Of a stretch of 64,000 nucleotides of DNA, positions 12,939 through 24,552 are shown one piece after another. The stretch is from Paragordius varius (Eukaryota; Nematomorpha), in assembly GCA_964247055.1 (NCBI GenBank), contig OZ176052.1, positions 11,346,001-11,410,000 on the forward strand, written 5' to 3'. How positions within the stretch are numbered: position 1 is the first letter of the stretch; each line of letters starts with the position of its first letter. The position numbers and the translations under genes are program-made. The notes beneath the pieces were generated by a model that ran no database searches, was not told where the DNA came from, and saw only the letters and a list, made by a program, of their open reading frames with translations.

Positions 12939-14405
12939 ATGATAATTCTAGTATAATCTTAGTACATCCTATCAAAATATATAGATTCAGCCAACTTTTT
13001 TGGACACTGTGAGAAATATGATCAACATAATAATTACTCATTGCATTTAAAAGCATTTTAGGAATCTAATTTTGACAGCATTTGAATCCAATTGAAAATC
13101 AGCTACTGATATTAATATTATGACTATCAAATTGCTGCCAAAACAAAAGCATTTAAATCCAATTGTTATTTATTATTAACATAAGTTTTAGTTTAACATT
13201 ATTTTAGCAATCATAATCCAAACAAAATTAGTGGAAGTTTGAGATGATGAATTTTTCCAATTTTTTATGTGAAAAATATTTTGTGAATAGTGCGCCTAAA
13301 AGGCCATAGAATGCATATGTTTAAATTCTAGATATTTTTAAGATGTTTATATAGCGCTTTTGTTTATTAACACAAAAGGTAAAGTATTAAGCATGTAGAA
13401 TTTTAATTTAGCCCATAAACGGTATAAAATAATGAAATATATCATTGATTTTACAAAAACCATACAGATAAATATGAGATGCGTTATATTTTACCGAAAA
13501 GTACCTAGATTACATACCATGCCTAATAATATAATTGTGCCTAACCCATCAGATTTCAAAGTAATTACTTTGAAAGAATTTAAAGAAATTAATGGTTCTC
13601 TATAAAATCTCGCACAATCGCATGTATGTCGGTTTTATTTGTTTTGTTACAGATTGCTATAATTATGCATAAAAATTGAGATCTAATCCAACTCAATATA
13701 TATATTTTTCAATCATTGAAAATATAAACCGTATGCAAAAAAAATGCGCGTTTCATCTTTAACTCTAAAGGCAAAAGACTTGAATACAAAAATTGAACAC
13801 AAAAACGAATGTTCCACGCATTTACATTTACATTCATTTGCTTAAATAATATAATCGATGTTTGAAACTGTTAATAAAGGACGTTATGTAAAAAATGTTA
13901 GTTTGATGTATTGACAAAATATTTTTATCAATTGTCAAAAAAAGTTGTTATCGGCAAATTGCTGTGGAGTGACACACTTTTTAGAGTTCCATTATTGAAA
14001 AATGGTGATTTAAAGTAGGCAAAATTAAAAAAACAAAACTTAACGAAACGATTGTTTTTATGAACGTCGCTATTTGCAACCTTGATTTCTCTAGACCCTA
14101 TGGTTTTGGGTTACAAAATAGAGAACAGAGATATAAAATAGTAATATACTTATTTATTTATTACACATTTAAATCATACATATAATATATATAGGCTTTA
14201 TTTGGAGAAAATCAAAATCGAAAAATAAATTTTTTTATCAGGATTTTACCAGTAAACCTAACATAATAATTATACATTAATTAATTGAAATACAATTAGA
14301 ATATATTATTGTAGATTATAGAGTCTATCTAAAAATAATTTACTTTACATGGAAAATAGGAGATTACAGAACTAGTAGATAATTGGAAAATGTTTATAAA
14401 TTATA

Positions 14406-15745
14406 TCATTTTTTAGGACTAGTGTATGTTCCCATAAAAAGTATGCTTTGAGACGGTTCATGAAACAACAAATACATGAAGGGTCGATTGGCCCTAAAAT
14501 CAAAGTAAATGGGCATTGACATAGCCATTATGACACCGGCACTAGCTGCAGCGGCTTCGGTCCCTTTCTCATCGACTTCGATGAAAGTTTTGTGGAAAAT
14601 TTCGCTGACATAAAGTTTTTCGGCCAAATTCTTAAACATTCCGGTTAAGTCAGCATTTGAACTATAAAAAAGAAAATATTATATAAGGAAAGGCGATAAT
14701 AAGTGAAAAAATAATTTACGCACTCAAAAATATCAGTCAATCCCATAAGCTTAAAGATTTCTTTCATTTGAACATCGTATTCTATTTTAAATTTTGGGAA
14801 TTGAACATTGACGTTTTGTTCCCACCGTTCGAAAGTTGTAAAGTTTTGTAATAAATTTTTATCTAATTTTTGGACCAGCATCATAAGTTTTTTTTGCGGA
14901 GGTAGGATAGCGATTAAAGAAAAATTTTTGTTTTCATATGGAAGTTTCAAAACTTTTATTGGGTCTTCATCCGTAGATAAACCCGGCAGTGAGATTTGTT
15001 TATATAGAAATTTTTTCGATAACTCCATCATGTCGGTGTCCACATACTCGCCGTTATCTTTGATAAATGGAATACTTCGAGCCCTATAAAAATAAAAGAT
15101 TTATATTTACATATTACTATTATTATAATTAATATTAAAATCAAAATGGGATATTACATACTTTTCAAACGGTTTGGCCCAATTAGCTTTAAAGTACATG
15201 GCCGTTGTTAAAACTAAACGTGTCATGGCATTAAGCGTGCCTGCGGGTATAAGGTCTTTAATTTTATTTCTCGTCGCTTTAGCTACATCATTATTTATTT
15301 GTTGTTCGGCATGGGCGGCCATTCGTATGTAATCGAATTCAGTTAATTTTGTGTTAGGTAACTGTCCTATAAAGCTTTGGAAATCGGTATTGAGAGATAA
15401 CCCCTTTTCTGGATATATTCCATTGGCCGTGTCTATTGTGATGTTTGGCTCACTACTTAAATCCGAAATAGTATTAAATTTTTTCGCCACAGTATTCGAT
15501 AAGGATGTGAGATTATTAACATTAAAGTTATTGTCTTTGATCAAATTTTGCAAGGTAAGAACAGTAATTAATTGCTTTAAACTTTGATTCCTTGTTCCCG
15601 GGAGAATTAACATAAGCAAGCTAGCCAGGTTAAGCGGAGAAATTAAGACATTATTAGGGGAATTTCCATTTGCATTGCTATGAACCAAATTGTTTTGTGC
15701 CACCACAGTTTTAAATAAACCGGCGCTAAATTCAAAGTTTTCCAT
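14406..15745 (-). CDS. Serpin 1, intracellular type, predicted P1-P1' Met-Ser
   Basis: Three exons, 15162-15745, 14724-15083 and 14406-14661, join in phase to a 399-residue protein, normal for a serpin. There is no signal peptide (it starts MENFEFSAGLF), so it is probably cytosolic or secreted unconventionally. It keeps serpin landmarks: NVLISPLNLASLL, LTTAMYFKANW, FPKFKIEY and the C-terminal RPFMYLLFHE. The hinge EKGTEAAAASAG is small-residue rich, so the loop should insert and inhibit. Counting as in alpha-1-antitrypsin (E=P17), P1 is Met and P1' is Ser, suggesting elastase- or chymotrypsin-like targets. Introns are 78 and 62 nt. It is divergent from serpin 2, with 369 bp between start codons. 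Confidence 0.93.
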
Positions 15746-16114
15746 TGCTTTAAGGGAAAAGATAAAATTCTATATAAAAATTAAATAAAAATGTAAGTAG
15801 TAATATTGATATGTCGAACGATGATTATGAATATAAAGGATGTGTCATTTTAATCCAAACATTCTTTTTTTTGTAATGATACACACAATTGGATTATCTC
15901 CAAATATGTATGTATGCATCATTAAATAAAACGTAGTTATATTTTTTCGCAACGATAAATGGTGGTTAAAATAATTGTTTATTTACACACATGGCTTAAT
16001 TTAAGTATTTTTTTTATTTACAAACATTATATAAAATTGATTGATAAATATAATTTTAGTATACGTAACACGCAAAAAACCACTTGATCTCGTATTCAAA
16101 CTTTTAGCTATAAC
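15746..16114. promoter_or_regulatory. Shared intergenic region between divergent serpins
   Basis: 369 bp separate the two opposing serpin start codons, so both promoters must lie here. No clear TATA or initiator could be assigned. Confidence 0.4.
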
Positions 16115-17765
16115 ATGAACAATCCCTTAAACACAAAAAATGGGAATGCAGTTGACACCCAACTTTGTCAAAATCTTAATTCATTCAACTTTGAATTATT
16201 TTACGTGATTTCTCACATGTTGATCTCCAAAACCTCAAAGAAAAACCTAATAATTTCGCCATTCAATGTGGCTCAAGTTATTTCAATGATACTTGCAGGC
16301 GCCCAAGATGAAACATACGATGAGATTGTAAAAGTATTACAATACCATTCCTTATTGACTGGTAACAATAATAAAAGTGGTGATGATACTATCTATAAGA
16401 GTTGGAATGTCTTACTCACGGATTTGTTGGCCAAAAATGATATCAATAAAAATGGAAACAATCAAGCAATCGAAAATGCTAATGGAATTTATTTGGCCCA
16501 AGAATATAATTTGGTGCCTGATTATGCAAAACGCATTGACCATTATTTCCATGCACGTGTGCAAAAATTAGATTTTAATGATGTAACCGGCTCTGAAAAT
16601 AAAATTAATTCTGATATATCGGATCAAACTCATGGAAAAATTTCTCAAATATTACCAGCCAACATACTTACCCCAATGACAAAAATGGTTTTGACGAGCG
16701 CCCTTTACTTTAAGGGTGAATGGGAACATAAATTTGATTCAAAGTTAGTTGTTTTTGTGTGCATATAATATAAATTAGATCCTTTTTTACTTTTAATTTA
16801 TAAACATTAAATTTATATCCAAATAGCATGACAAAATTGTTGGATTTTCATGTTGCATCGGATGAAACTATTAAAGTAAACATGATGCAAGGTCTGCATA
16901 AAGGCCTAATAGGCGATTGGAAAGATCATCAGGCATTACTTTTGTCTTATAAAATGCCCGATTATTCGATGCTCTTAATATTACCCAAATCTGGTCAAAT
17001 GCAAAATCTTTTGAGCGATTTAAAGGAATTGCATTCAACCGTTGGAGACGGTAATTGTGGGATTAGACAAATTGTTGATGAATTGCACAGTATTGAAAAA
17101 ATTAAAATATCCATCCCAAAATTCAAAGTAAGTTATGAAACGGAATTGAAAGAAGCCTTAACGAAGCTCGGAATTCTTAAAATGTTTAGGTAAATTATGT
17201 TATTTTGTTTTGTGCCCTTTAATTTTAATATAATCGCTTAAGTGACTTTTTTTTACAAAATATCGCATTTATCAATTAAATGATTATACCGTATATTGAT
17301 ATATTTTTTTCTGATTGAACTCAAAAAAAAGCAAAGTATAATCTACTTTCCTTTTTTAAAACACTATAAAAATGGTTTAGCCGAAACTTAATCCATACTT
17401 TATACATTCTAATACCTTGACCAATAGCTATTTATTCGTTTATATAGAACCATTAAATATATATTTGGTGCTTATAATATTAATTCTTTATAAAACTCAA
17501 TTGAAAATTATTTTTTAGTCATCATGCAAATCTACAAGGTATGATTCAAGACGCTGAAACCGCATATGTTAGTAAAGTTTTCCACAAAGCTACCCTGGAA
17601 GTCAATGAGGAAGGGAGCGAAGCAAGTGCGGCCACTGCAGGAATCATCAAAGTCAGGGCTTTGCCTATCCCACACGAGTTTAATGCTAATCGACCTTTTA
17701 TCGCCTTCATTTTATTCAAGGGAACAATTCTATTTTCTGCTTTAATCACCAACCCAAACAATTAA
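16115..17765 (+). CDS. Serpin 2, intracellular type, predicted P1 Arg
   Basis: Exons 16115-16743, 16827-17189 and 17519-17765 join in phase (introns 83 and 329 nt) to a 412-residue serpin without a signal peptide. Conserved blocks include LIISPFNVAQVI, LTSALYFKGEW, IPKFKVSYE and RPFIAFILFKG. The hinge EEGSEASAATAG is compatible with inhibition. Counting from P17, the reactive bond falls at Arg-Ala, pointing to trypsin-like targets, unlike the Met-Ser bond of its neighbour. Exon phases match those of serpin 1, so the two are a tandem-inverted duplicate pair that has diverged in loop specificity. Confidence 0.93.
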
Positions 17766-17936
17766 AATTTACAATTACTCTGATTTAATATGATTTCTGA
17801 ATTTATTTATTTATTTACATTATTATAATGTATTATATGAGTATCCAATCGTGTTATGATTGTGAGTCCATCATTTTGTGAACTTAGCCTTAGTTATAAA
17901 ATTTAAATAATATATGGTACTATATTATATTTTATT

Positions 17937-19875
17937 CTACATACAAGCCATTATTTTAGCATTAGGGAAAATGTAAAAGTTAATTGAATAAGGAGGTAAA
18001 TAAAGGGAAATGCTTTGGTGAGAATCTATGTGATATATCAATGGCCTAAGCTTTGGAAATGTTTGATATAAATTTGTTTCGGTATCAGAAAATTTTAAAA
18101 TTTCACCATTAAGATATACGCTGCTGGTTAATAAATCTTCAATTTTAGTAGGTACATTCTTGAAATGTTCATCTATTTCGTTAATTGATAATCCACTCAT
18201 GTTATTAGGTGTTGCTGTTAAGTGATACGCTTCTACCAAACTCCCTAAGTTTTCCTTTATGGGGTTATATTGTGCCGACAATTGTATAATCGCTGTGTTA
18301 GGGTCACTTTTTAAATTCATACCATAAATTATTATAGGTGACGTTTCCTTATTATCGTTTAGATATCCATTGTTTATAATACGGTTTTGTAGGGGTGTTT
18401 TGGCACAATGGCTGTACAGTCTAAGGAAACCAGAATCCAGGCCAAAAGCAGTTTCAACATTCAATAATCCAAGGACACGAGTCCCCACAAAACGTTTAAA
18501 AAGTGCAGCTACCCAATATGTGGGATTGGGTTTAACCTTAACATAATCTATGAGCCCGTAATTGCCCATAATTAGACTTTGGCGAAAAATAGCGCTAACT
18601 CCTCCAACGGCTGATAGACCCAATTTATCTACAAGCATAAAAACCGAAATAAATCTTGATTATACGTGAGTACGAAAGTGCCGTATATAGGACACAAAAT
18701 TATTTTATACAAAAGGGTACGCCAAATATTTACCTATCTGTCATGTTTTTAGTTCCGCCCCCAAAAGCCGACCCGGTTTCACTCAACCACTTAATGGGAC
18801 CATATGAAGATGTTGAATTAAGTGTATTGGCATATCCCAATTTTAGAATTTTATGTAGAATAAATATATCATTACCAAACGTATCTAGAATCATTGGATC
18901 AACGAAATCTTTCATTGTAGCAAATCGTCCATTGATGTAATAATGGTGCCATGAGACAATATCTGGAAGGCTTGTGTTATCGTATTGATAGTATTTCTTC
19001 AACTCGTCCAAAAAATTGGTTAAATAGTGTGCCGCTGAAGTCTGTCGTATTTTTTTAGAGGGTTTGAAATTATCTTCACTAGCGCTGTCTCTATCTATGA
19101 TAACACTTCGGCTTAATTTAGTGACTTCTGGTCCAACTAATTTAGTGTCCTTATACATTGGATATTTTGGTAAAACAAATTTTTTCATCTGATAATAATA
19201 TTTGGCTAACAAATTAGGTGTCAAATAATCAATAAACAATTTTTTAGGTATATTATTGGCTTCATTGGAGAGTTGAAATGCTGCTATATTATAGGCACGT
19301 CGCTGCGAATACGTCAAAAAATCATGTATGTTTTGAATGTCCCAAGCAATATTTTGGCTCGAAAGCGTTGGATTAAAATCGTTCAAGACATTAAGAGTGA
19401 AAACAAGTTTCCAGCCTAAACCCTTAGCAAACCGGACAATTTGATCCCACACAATAGGCGTCAACATTATATCCTTTACGTTCCAGCAATCAACTTCATT
19501 GTTTTCGATACATTTGTACACTGGTTCCGTTTCATTCCAATAAAACTTGACGATGTTTGAATAAGAGCCGCCGAATCTGAAATAGGATTCGGAACCCAAA
19601 TGTCGGCATAAGCGGATAAAGGATGCATCATCCAATATAGTTTCTCCATTGGGAATATAAGTACGTTTTGTAATAAAACTCGAATCTAGCGTGAAACTTA
19701 AAAATTCAGGTTCCACTATGTGTTTAACTTCATGGCCTAAGGTAAAAACGTTTTGTTTCGCTAATCCGACCGAAAACTTTGAATGTGTTATTATTGCCAG
19801 ATAAACGAGGATCCACCGAAATTTTTGAGAAAACATTTCCAAATCTTTATTCAAATAATTCCAAAATAACGACAA
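17937..19875 (-). CDS. HPSE: Heparanase (GH79 endo-beta-glucuronidase)
   Basis: Heparanase cleaves heparan sulfate chains in the extracellular matrix or lysosome. Exons 18734-19875 and 17937-18654 join in phase across a 79-nt intron to 619 residues. A hydrophobic N-terminal segment (RWILVYLAIITHS) is a likely signal peptide; Met14 (codon at 19836) would give a more canonical start. The proton donor lies in SNEANN (human GNEPNS) and the nucleophile in WLSETGSAFGGG (human WLGETSSAYGGG). VSWHHYYINGR and MLVDKLGLSA are also family signatures, and the C-terminus PNAKIMACM matches human RNAKVAACI. The stretch between the FRFGG block and the next strand is clearly shorter than in vertebrate HPSE, where the excised activation linker lies. 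Confidence 0.93.
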
Positions 19876-21289
19876 TTAATAAAATAATTGTATTGTTTGA
19901 AAAAATTAATGAATATACATCTAACATCTATTTGAGTGGAGGATATTTATTTGTTTAATACTTCCCTATTTATACTACATTCGTACGCTTTATCACGACA
20001 ACGATAAAATGAATTTTAGACAATATGGTAACAGGATGTGTACATTTTTATTACTTTTTTTGCATTACTGTACTTACTAAAATTATGTAAAAAGGAAAAT
20101 CGATAAAACTTTCCTTGATCATAAATTATTACGTTTGTTTTTAAAAAAATTTGCCTTATTATTATTGGGTTAAATTAAAAGTATTTACTCTATTATTTTA
20201 AATTGTTAAACAAACAAAACCTAATATAGGTTAAATTTATTATTATCGTATATGACTCAACTTTAAAAATTGGTTTTTATGTAAAAACAATTAGTCATTC
20301 CTACCAATTTTACGAAAATATCAATTAAGTTTAGCAAAAAATTCTCTCAATTATTTCAGTAAAATCAACCCTTAAACATACTTTAAAAGCCAAACATGGA
20401 TACCAAACCACTATTTAACGAAATCCAGTAGTTTTTTACTGTAGAACAACCGCCCTTTAAGAAAATTAAATTTTTCGTTATTTACCTTATTTTTACAATG
20501 CATTTATTTAATTTGAATAATAAAATATATATTTCATTTTTTCAAAAAAGCAGTATACAATAAATTTTTTGTGGCTTATTTGCTTATATTGGTGTTTCTA
20601 TTGATAGATATTGTACTGTAAATGTAAAAATTAAGCGTGTTAAACCATTTAAACAATGTTAAAATTTACTACGTAGCATTAGAAAGAATTTTATTGCATT
20701 TTTTAAAAAAGACACTCATATTTTTTGAATATTAAATCTGTGGCTAAATAAAGAATAGAGATGTAAATTGGTAACGCAAAGCTTTGTCTTTATAATTTTA
20801 ATTTTATGAACACTAAGAGATAAAAATAACCGAAACTGGTTAAAACATCCCGTTTATCTTGAAAATGTGTACAAGAACCAGAACCGATTTAACCCTTTGT
20901 GAAACCGAAACCATGAACTCTTCGAGAATATATTTTTTTTATAATTTTTTTAACAATGCTAATTTAAGATTTTAATGTAATATTTCAGAAATAATTAGAA
21001 CAGACAAAATAAAGTTTTGATTTTTATGTGTTGATAATTTTTACTATTTATTCAAATCAACGCAATAAGGGTGTCTGTAATTTTAAAAAACGAATTAATC
21101 ATATATTTAACCAAAAGACACAGGGAGCAGAAATACCTTTTTTCGTGAAGAAACTCTTGGTGAAATTATTGGACCCGACCGTTTTTTAATAAAGGGATGG
21201 ATTCAGTTTTAACAGTGCATACCACCTGTAGCCATAGGTTTCCAAGTTTTTGGTAAAAACACAAGTAATTTTGATAGAAAAAATTTATT

Positions 21290-22250
21290 ATATGTAAAAT
21301 ATTGTCCATCGGCTTCTGCACATTTCTTACGTAATATAAAATTTCGTGCCAGAAAAACTATTGTCTTTTGCGGAAACCATTCATTAAGCCATTTCCAACG
21401 CCTTTGAAATTATTGAAGTGTTGCTGTGCAAGGGTGTGCCCCATTGATGCAAAGTTGTATTAGTCAGACGGCCAGGTCAGGAGAGTTCAGGGAGGTCGAA
21501 GAATTCATCGAAGCTAATTTACGGTGTCTTTTATTAGTATTTCCGTGGACGGAGCATGGTCATGTAGCAAAATCACTTGGTATGTCTGGCCTATTCCGGT
21601 TGTTTAACAATTAATGCATGATTGGCGAAATAGTGTTGCTTGACAACAGTTTTACAGGGTTTCAGAAGGTCATAATACACATTTTTGCTGTCACACAGAC
21701 ACTGAGTATAGTTGTTTTTAGAACGTTTGGCATTGGTGTTGATGGACCGGCTTAGGAAGGTGTCTTCGGCTTTACAGGCCCAATTCGAATAAAAATGATT
21801 TCTTTTGGTGCTGTTAGAAAACATTTTTCGATTTTCGATTCGGGGCTCATTCAAATTGTGTGTGGGGTGCATTTATCTATTATGGTCTATTCTATTGCTC
21901 GTAGGCATCTTTTGATTGTTATTTGTGATACATGTACAACCTCTGCCAATTATTATTGATAAGATGGGCCATCATTCAATAACTCTTGTACATTAGCGAC
22001 ATCACAGCTGTTTGGTCTACGAGGGCGCCTACATTCTTTCACATCACAATTAATATTTAAAAACCATGTTTTTCATGTGTTAATCTATTGAGCAGGTTCA
22101 CATATTTTACTAACAGCAAACGAAAAATCTCAACAGTAATTTTCTTCTGATAAAATAAAAGCGATACGTGCCGCAATGGTCTTTTTCAGTGACAATCACA
22201 TTACTGAATGAAAGAAAACGCTAGTTTTGGATAACTCAACTTGAAAAAAA
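21290..22250 (-). mobile_element. Mariner transposase relic, copy 1
   Basis: The minus strand reads as pieces of a mariner-family (Tc1/mariner) transposase: a NVYYDLLKPCKTV block (consensus VYYELLKPGETV) at ~21640-21690, a degenerate trailing-domain block near 21400-21450, and a terminal block resembling WAKCVASDGQYF at ~21310. Several frameshifts and stops are present, so the copy is inactive. The outer inverted repeats were not identified. Confidence 0.75.
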
Positions 22251-22287
22251 TGGTGTCTATATCGAATTAAAAGCCTACTTTTCATGT

Positions 22288-22800
22288 TAACATCCATTAC
22301 CTTTTTATTTTTTGGATGACATATTGGGGTAATTTTATAAAATTCAATCTTGTAAATAAACTACTGTTTTGAGCAATATTAGTTGAAATTTAATTATGCA
22401 ATATTTTTCTCCTGTATTAGAGCTTATATTTTTTACAGATTTGTAACTTTTAGAGTCTAAAACTGGGTCAGCTCCGACACACAGCTGATTGAAAAAGAAT
22501 TAAATATCAAGTTTTTCTGATAAAATGCAACCGGGAAGCTTACTAAAGTTATTTACATTTTTTAACCATATATAATTATTTGCCTATTATATTAGCAATT
22601 TAATCAAATTGAAAGAAAAAAGCAGCGGCAAAAAAATTTTGGGAGAGGATTTTTTACAATTTTTTATTTTTTTTAAATTTTTTGTGCATTATGCTTAAAG
22701 GCTAAAGTTAAAATTCTGCCGAATACCATAATACTTTGGATGTTGTACAAATCGCACTGGAAAATAAAACAAACTCCAAAAGGTCATGAAGTGTTCCGGT
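22288..22800. repeat. MITE-like repeat, family 2 copy
   Basis: Starts with a CCATTACCTTTTTATTTTTTGG terminus at ~22288 and ends with AAAAGGTCATGAAGTGTT near 22795. The internal GCTTATATTTTTTACAG and GGTCAGCTCCGAC blocks match other copies at 30.0 and 50.0 kb. Confidence 0.6.
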
Positions 22801-23039
22801 AATAACATGTGACTATACCTGATTAATGTGAAGATCGACTGGAAAACCTTGTGCTAATATCCTACCTTCTTTAATTGAACCTAACTTTATAAATTAATAA
22901 ATAGAACTAAAATTGATTATAAATCTGAAGTTATTTTTATACCAAAACATCAATAAATGCATAAGCAAACTAAAATTCTAGTCATTGATGATCAAATTTA
23001 TTGTGTAAGCTATAAACTTATATATATTAAAATTACTAG

Positions 23040-24045
23040 CGTAAATCTCGTGCTGCTACGCAGCCCGAGGAAGTCCTTCGGACTTCTGGGGGGGGGGGGG
23101 GCTATTGGAAAAACGGAACAATAAAATGAGCCACTTCGAAACATTATTTAATAGATATGATTTTATAGGAATTTTAAAACGGAGCATTCATACTAATATA
23201 TTGTTTAATTGGGGGATGTGGACTTTTTAAAAATGCCATTTTACGGGGGGAGCGGGTAAAAATAGGGACTAAATCAAAAAAGCGAGACGACTATGTTCGG
23301 CGCAATCGAAAATAAGTAAACAAAAATCATATTTAAAATTGAATGGACCAACACGTTCTCCAGAAAATTGTCTCAAAGACACGATTTTTGTGGACTTATG
23401 TTTTGAAAAAAACCGTTTTTCACACGGGGTGGGCCCAAACTGGGGGCCTATTTTAAAAAACGGGCGAAGCTATTGTCGGGGAATTCAATAATGATTATAT
23501 TTTTTAGATATTTGGATTTGATTGGGTTCACCAGTTTTCCGGTAACAGATCACAAAGTTACATGAGGAATCAGTTTTTAACGGGTAGCTCCTTACCCAGC
23601 AGCTATCATCAAAGAAACGCTTGACTAAAATTTTTGCCTTTTAACAGGGAATACGTGGAATCCATAGGTCTCATACCTAGGGCGAAAAATAGATTTAAAA
23701 AATTATTTTTGTGGACTTTGTTTTTTGAAAAAAATGGCATTTTACGGGGGGAGCGGGTAAAAAGAGGGCCTAAATCAAAAAAGAGACTCGACTATGTTCG
23801 GCGCAATCGAAAATAAGTAAACAAAAATCATATTTGAAATAGAATGGACCAACACGTTCTCCAGAAAATTGTCTCAAAGACACGATTTTTGTGGACTTAT
23901 GTTTTCAAAAAAAAACCGTTTTTCACACGGGCCTATTTCAAAAAACGGGCGAAGCTATTGTCGGGGCATTCATTAATGATTATATTTTTTCGAAGTTTGG
24001 ATTTGAATGGATCTACCGGTTTTCCTGTACCAGATCACAAAGCCA
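23040..24045. repeat. GC-rich ~501-bp tandem repeat with hairpin and G14 tract
   Basis: A block with TTACGGGGGGAGCGGGTAAAAA at 23241 recurs at 23742 (offset about 501), followed in both copies by ACTATGTTCGGCGCAATCG, GGACCAACACGTTCTCCAG and CGGGCGAAGCTATTGTCGGG. The left flank has a perfect palindrome AGTCCTTCGGACT (~23070-23083) followed by 14 consecutive G (23088-23101). Apparent frames here are not convincing genes. Base composition is very unlike the surroundings, so an acquired or transposon origin is likely; the family is unknown. Confidence 0.75.
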
Positions 24046-24552
24046 GCATTTTCCATTTTTATAAATATATAGATATCTAATATGTAGTTTTGCAATTAAA
24101 AATGCACCACTGGCTTATTTTAAATTAAAATAGTGCAATAGAAATTAATTTACTGAATAAAAGGAATCGATTCCTTATTTAATAAATATAAGGATCAGTG
24201 TAAAGTATATTTGTCTAATCATTTCAAGTTTAATTTTAATTGACAAATTATTTAAATTTTAGAAATTAAAATAACGAAAAATTAATTTTTCGTATGAAAG
24301 AAGAATCTACAATAAAAACTTATCAACATTTTGAACTTGGTATCTATTATTATATGCATTAGTATAAGTTCATTTTCTGATAAGCTTACACCTATATGCA
24401 TTCAGCTACAATAGATTTTAATCTTATTATTCTAGTTTTATAATGAAAATCTAATTTTAGGTCAAAATATAAAACTGTGATTAACTTTTACAGTAATGTT
24501 TTAAATTAAACGATATCTCATTCACATAAATAGTATCTAAATATTTTTGTCG

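Larger units (their letters stand above)
10737..14405. other. Intergenic region, mostly featureless
   Basis: It separates the RICTOR 5' end from the first serpin. It contains one MITE-like copy (11540-11990) and an open minus-strand reading frame at 12747-12938, listed separately. Frames at 10643-10900 (plus) look like protein by composition but match nothing I recognise. Missing RICTOR 5' exons could also lie at 10.7-11.1 kb. Confidence 0.5.
19876..24552. other. Intergenic, repeat-rich
   Basis: Holds a mariner relic (~21290-22250), a MITE-like copy (~22288-22800) and a GC-rich tandem repeat (~23040-24045), each listed separately. Nothing gene-like was seen in 19.9-21.2 kb or 24.05-24.55 kb. 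Confidence 0.6.

Noticed and set aside
21426-21614. Plus-strand open frame at the mariner relic
   Set aside because: It is antisense to the degenerate mariner C-terminal domain and has no independent support.
23634-24080. Open frames in the GC-rich tandem repeat
   Set aside because: They recur with the 501-bp repeat, lack recognisable domains and start within repeat units.
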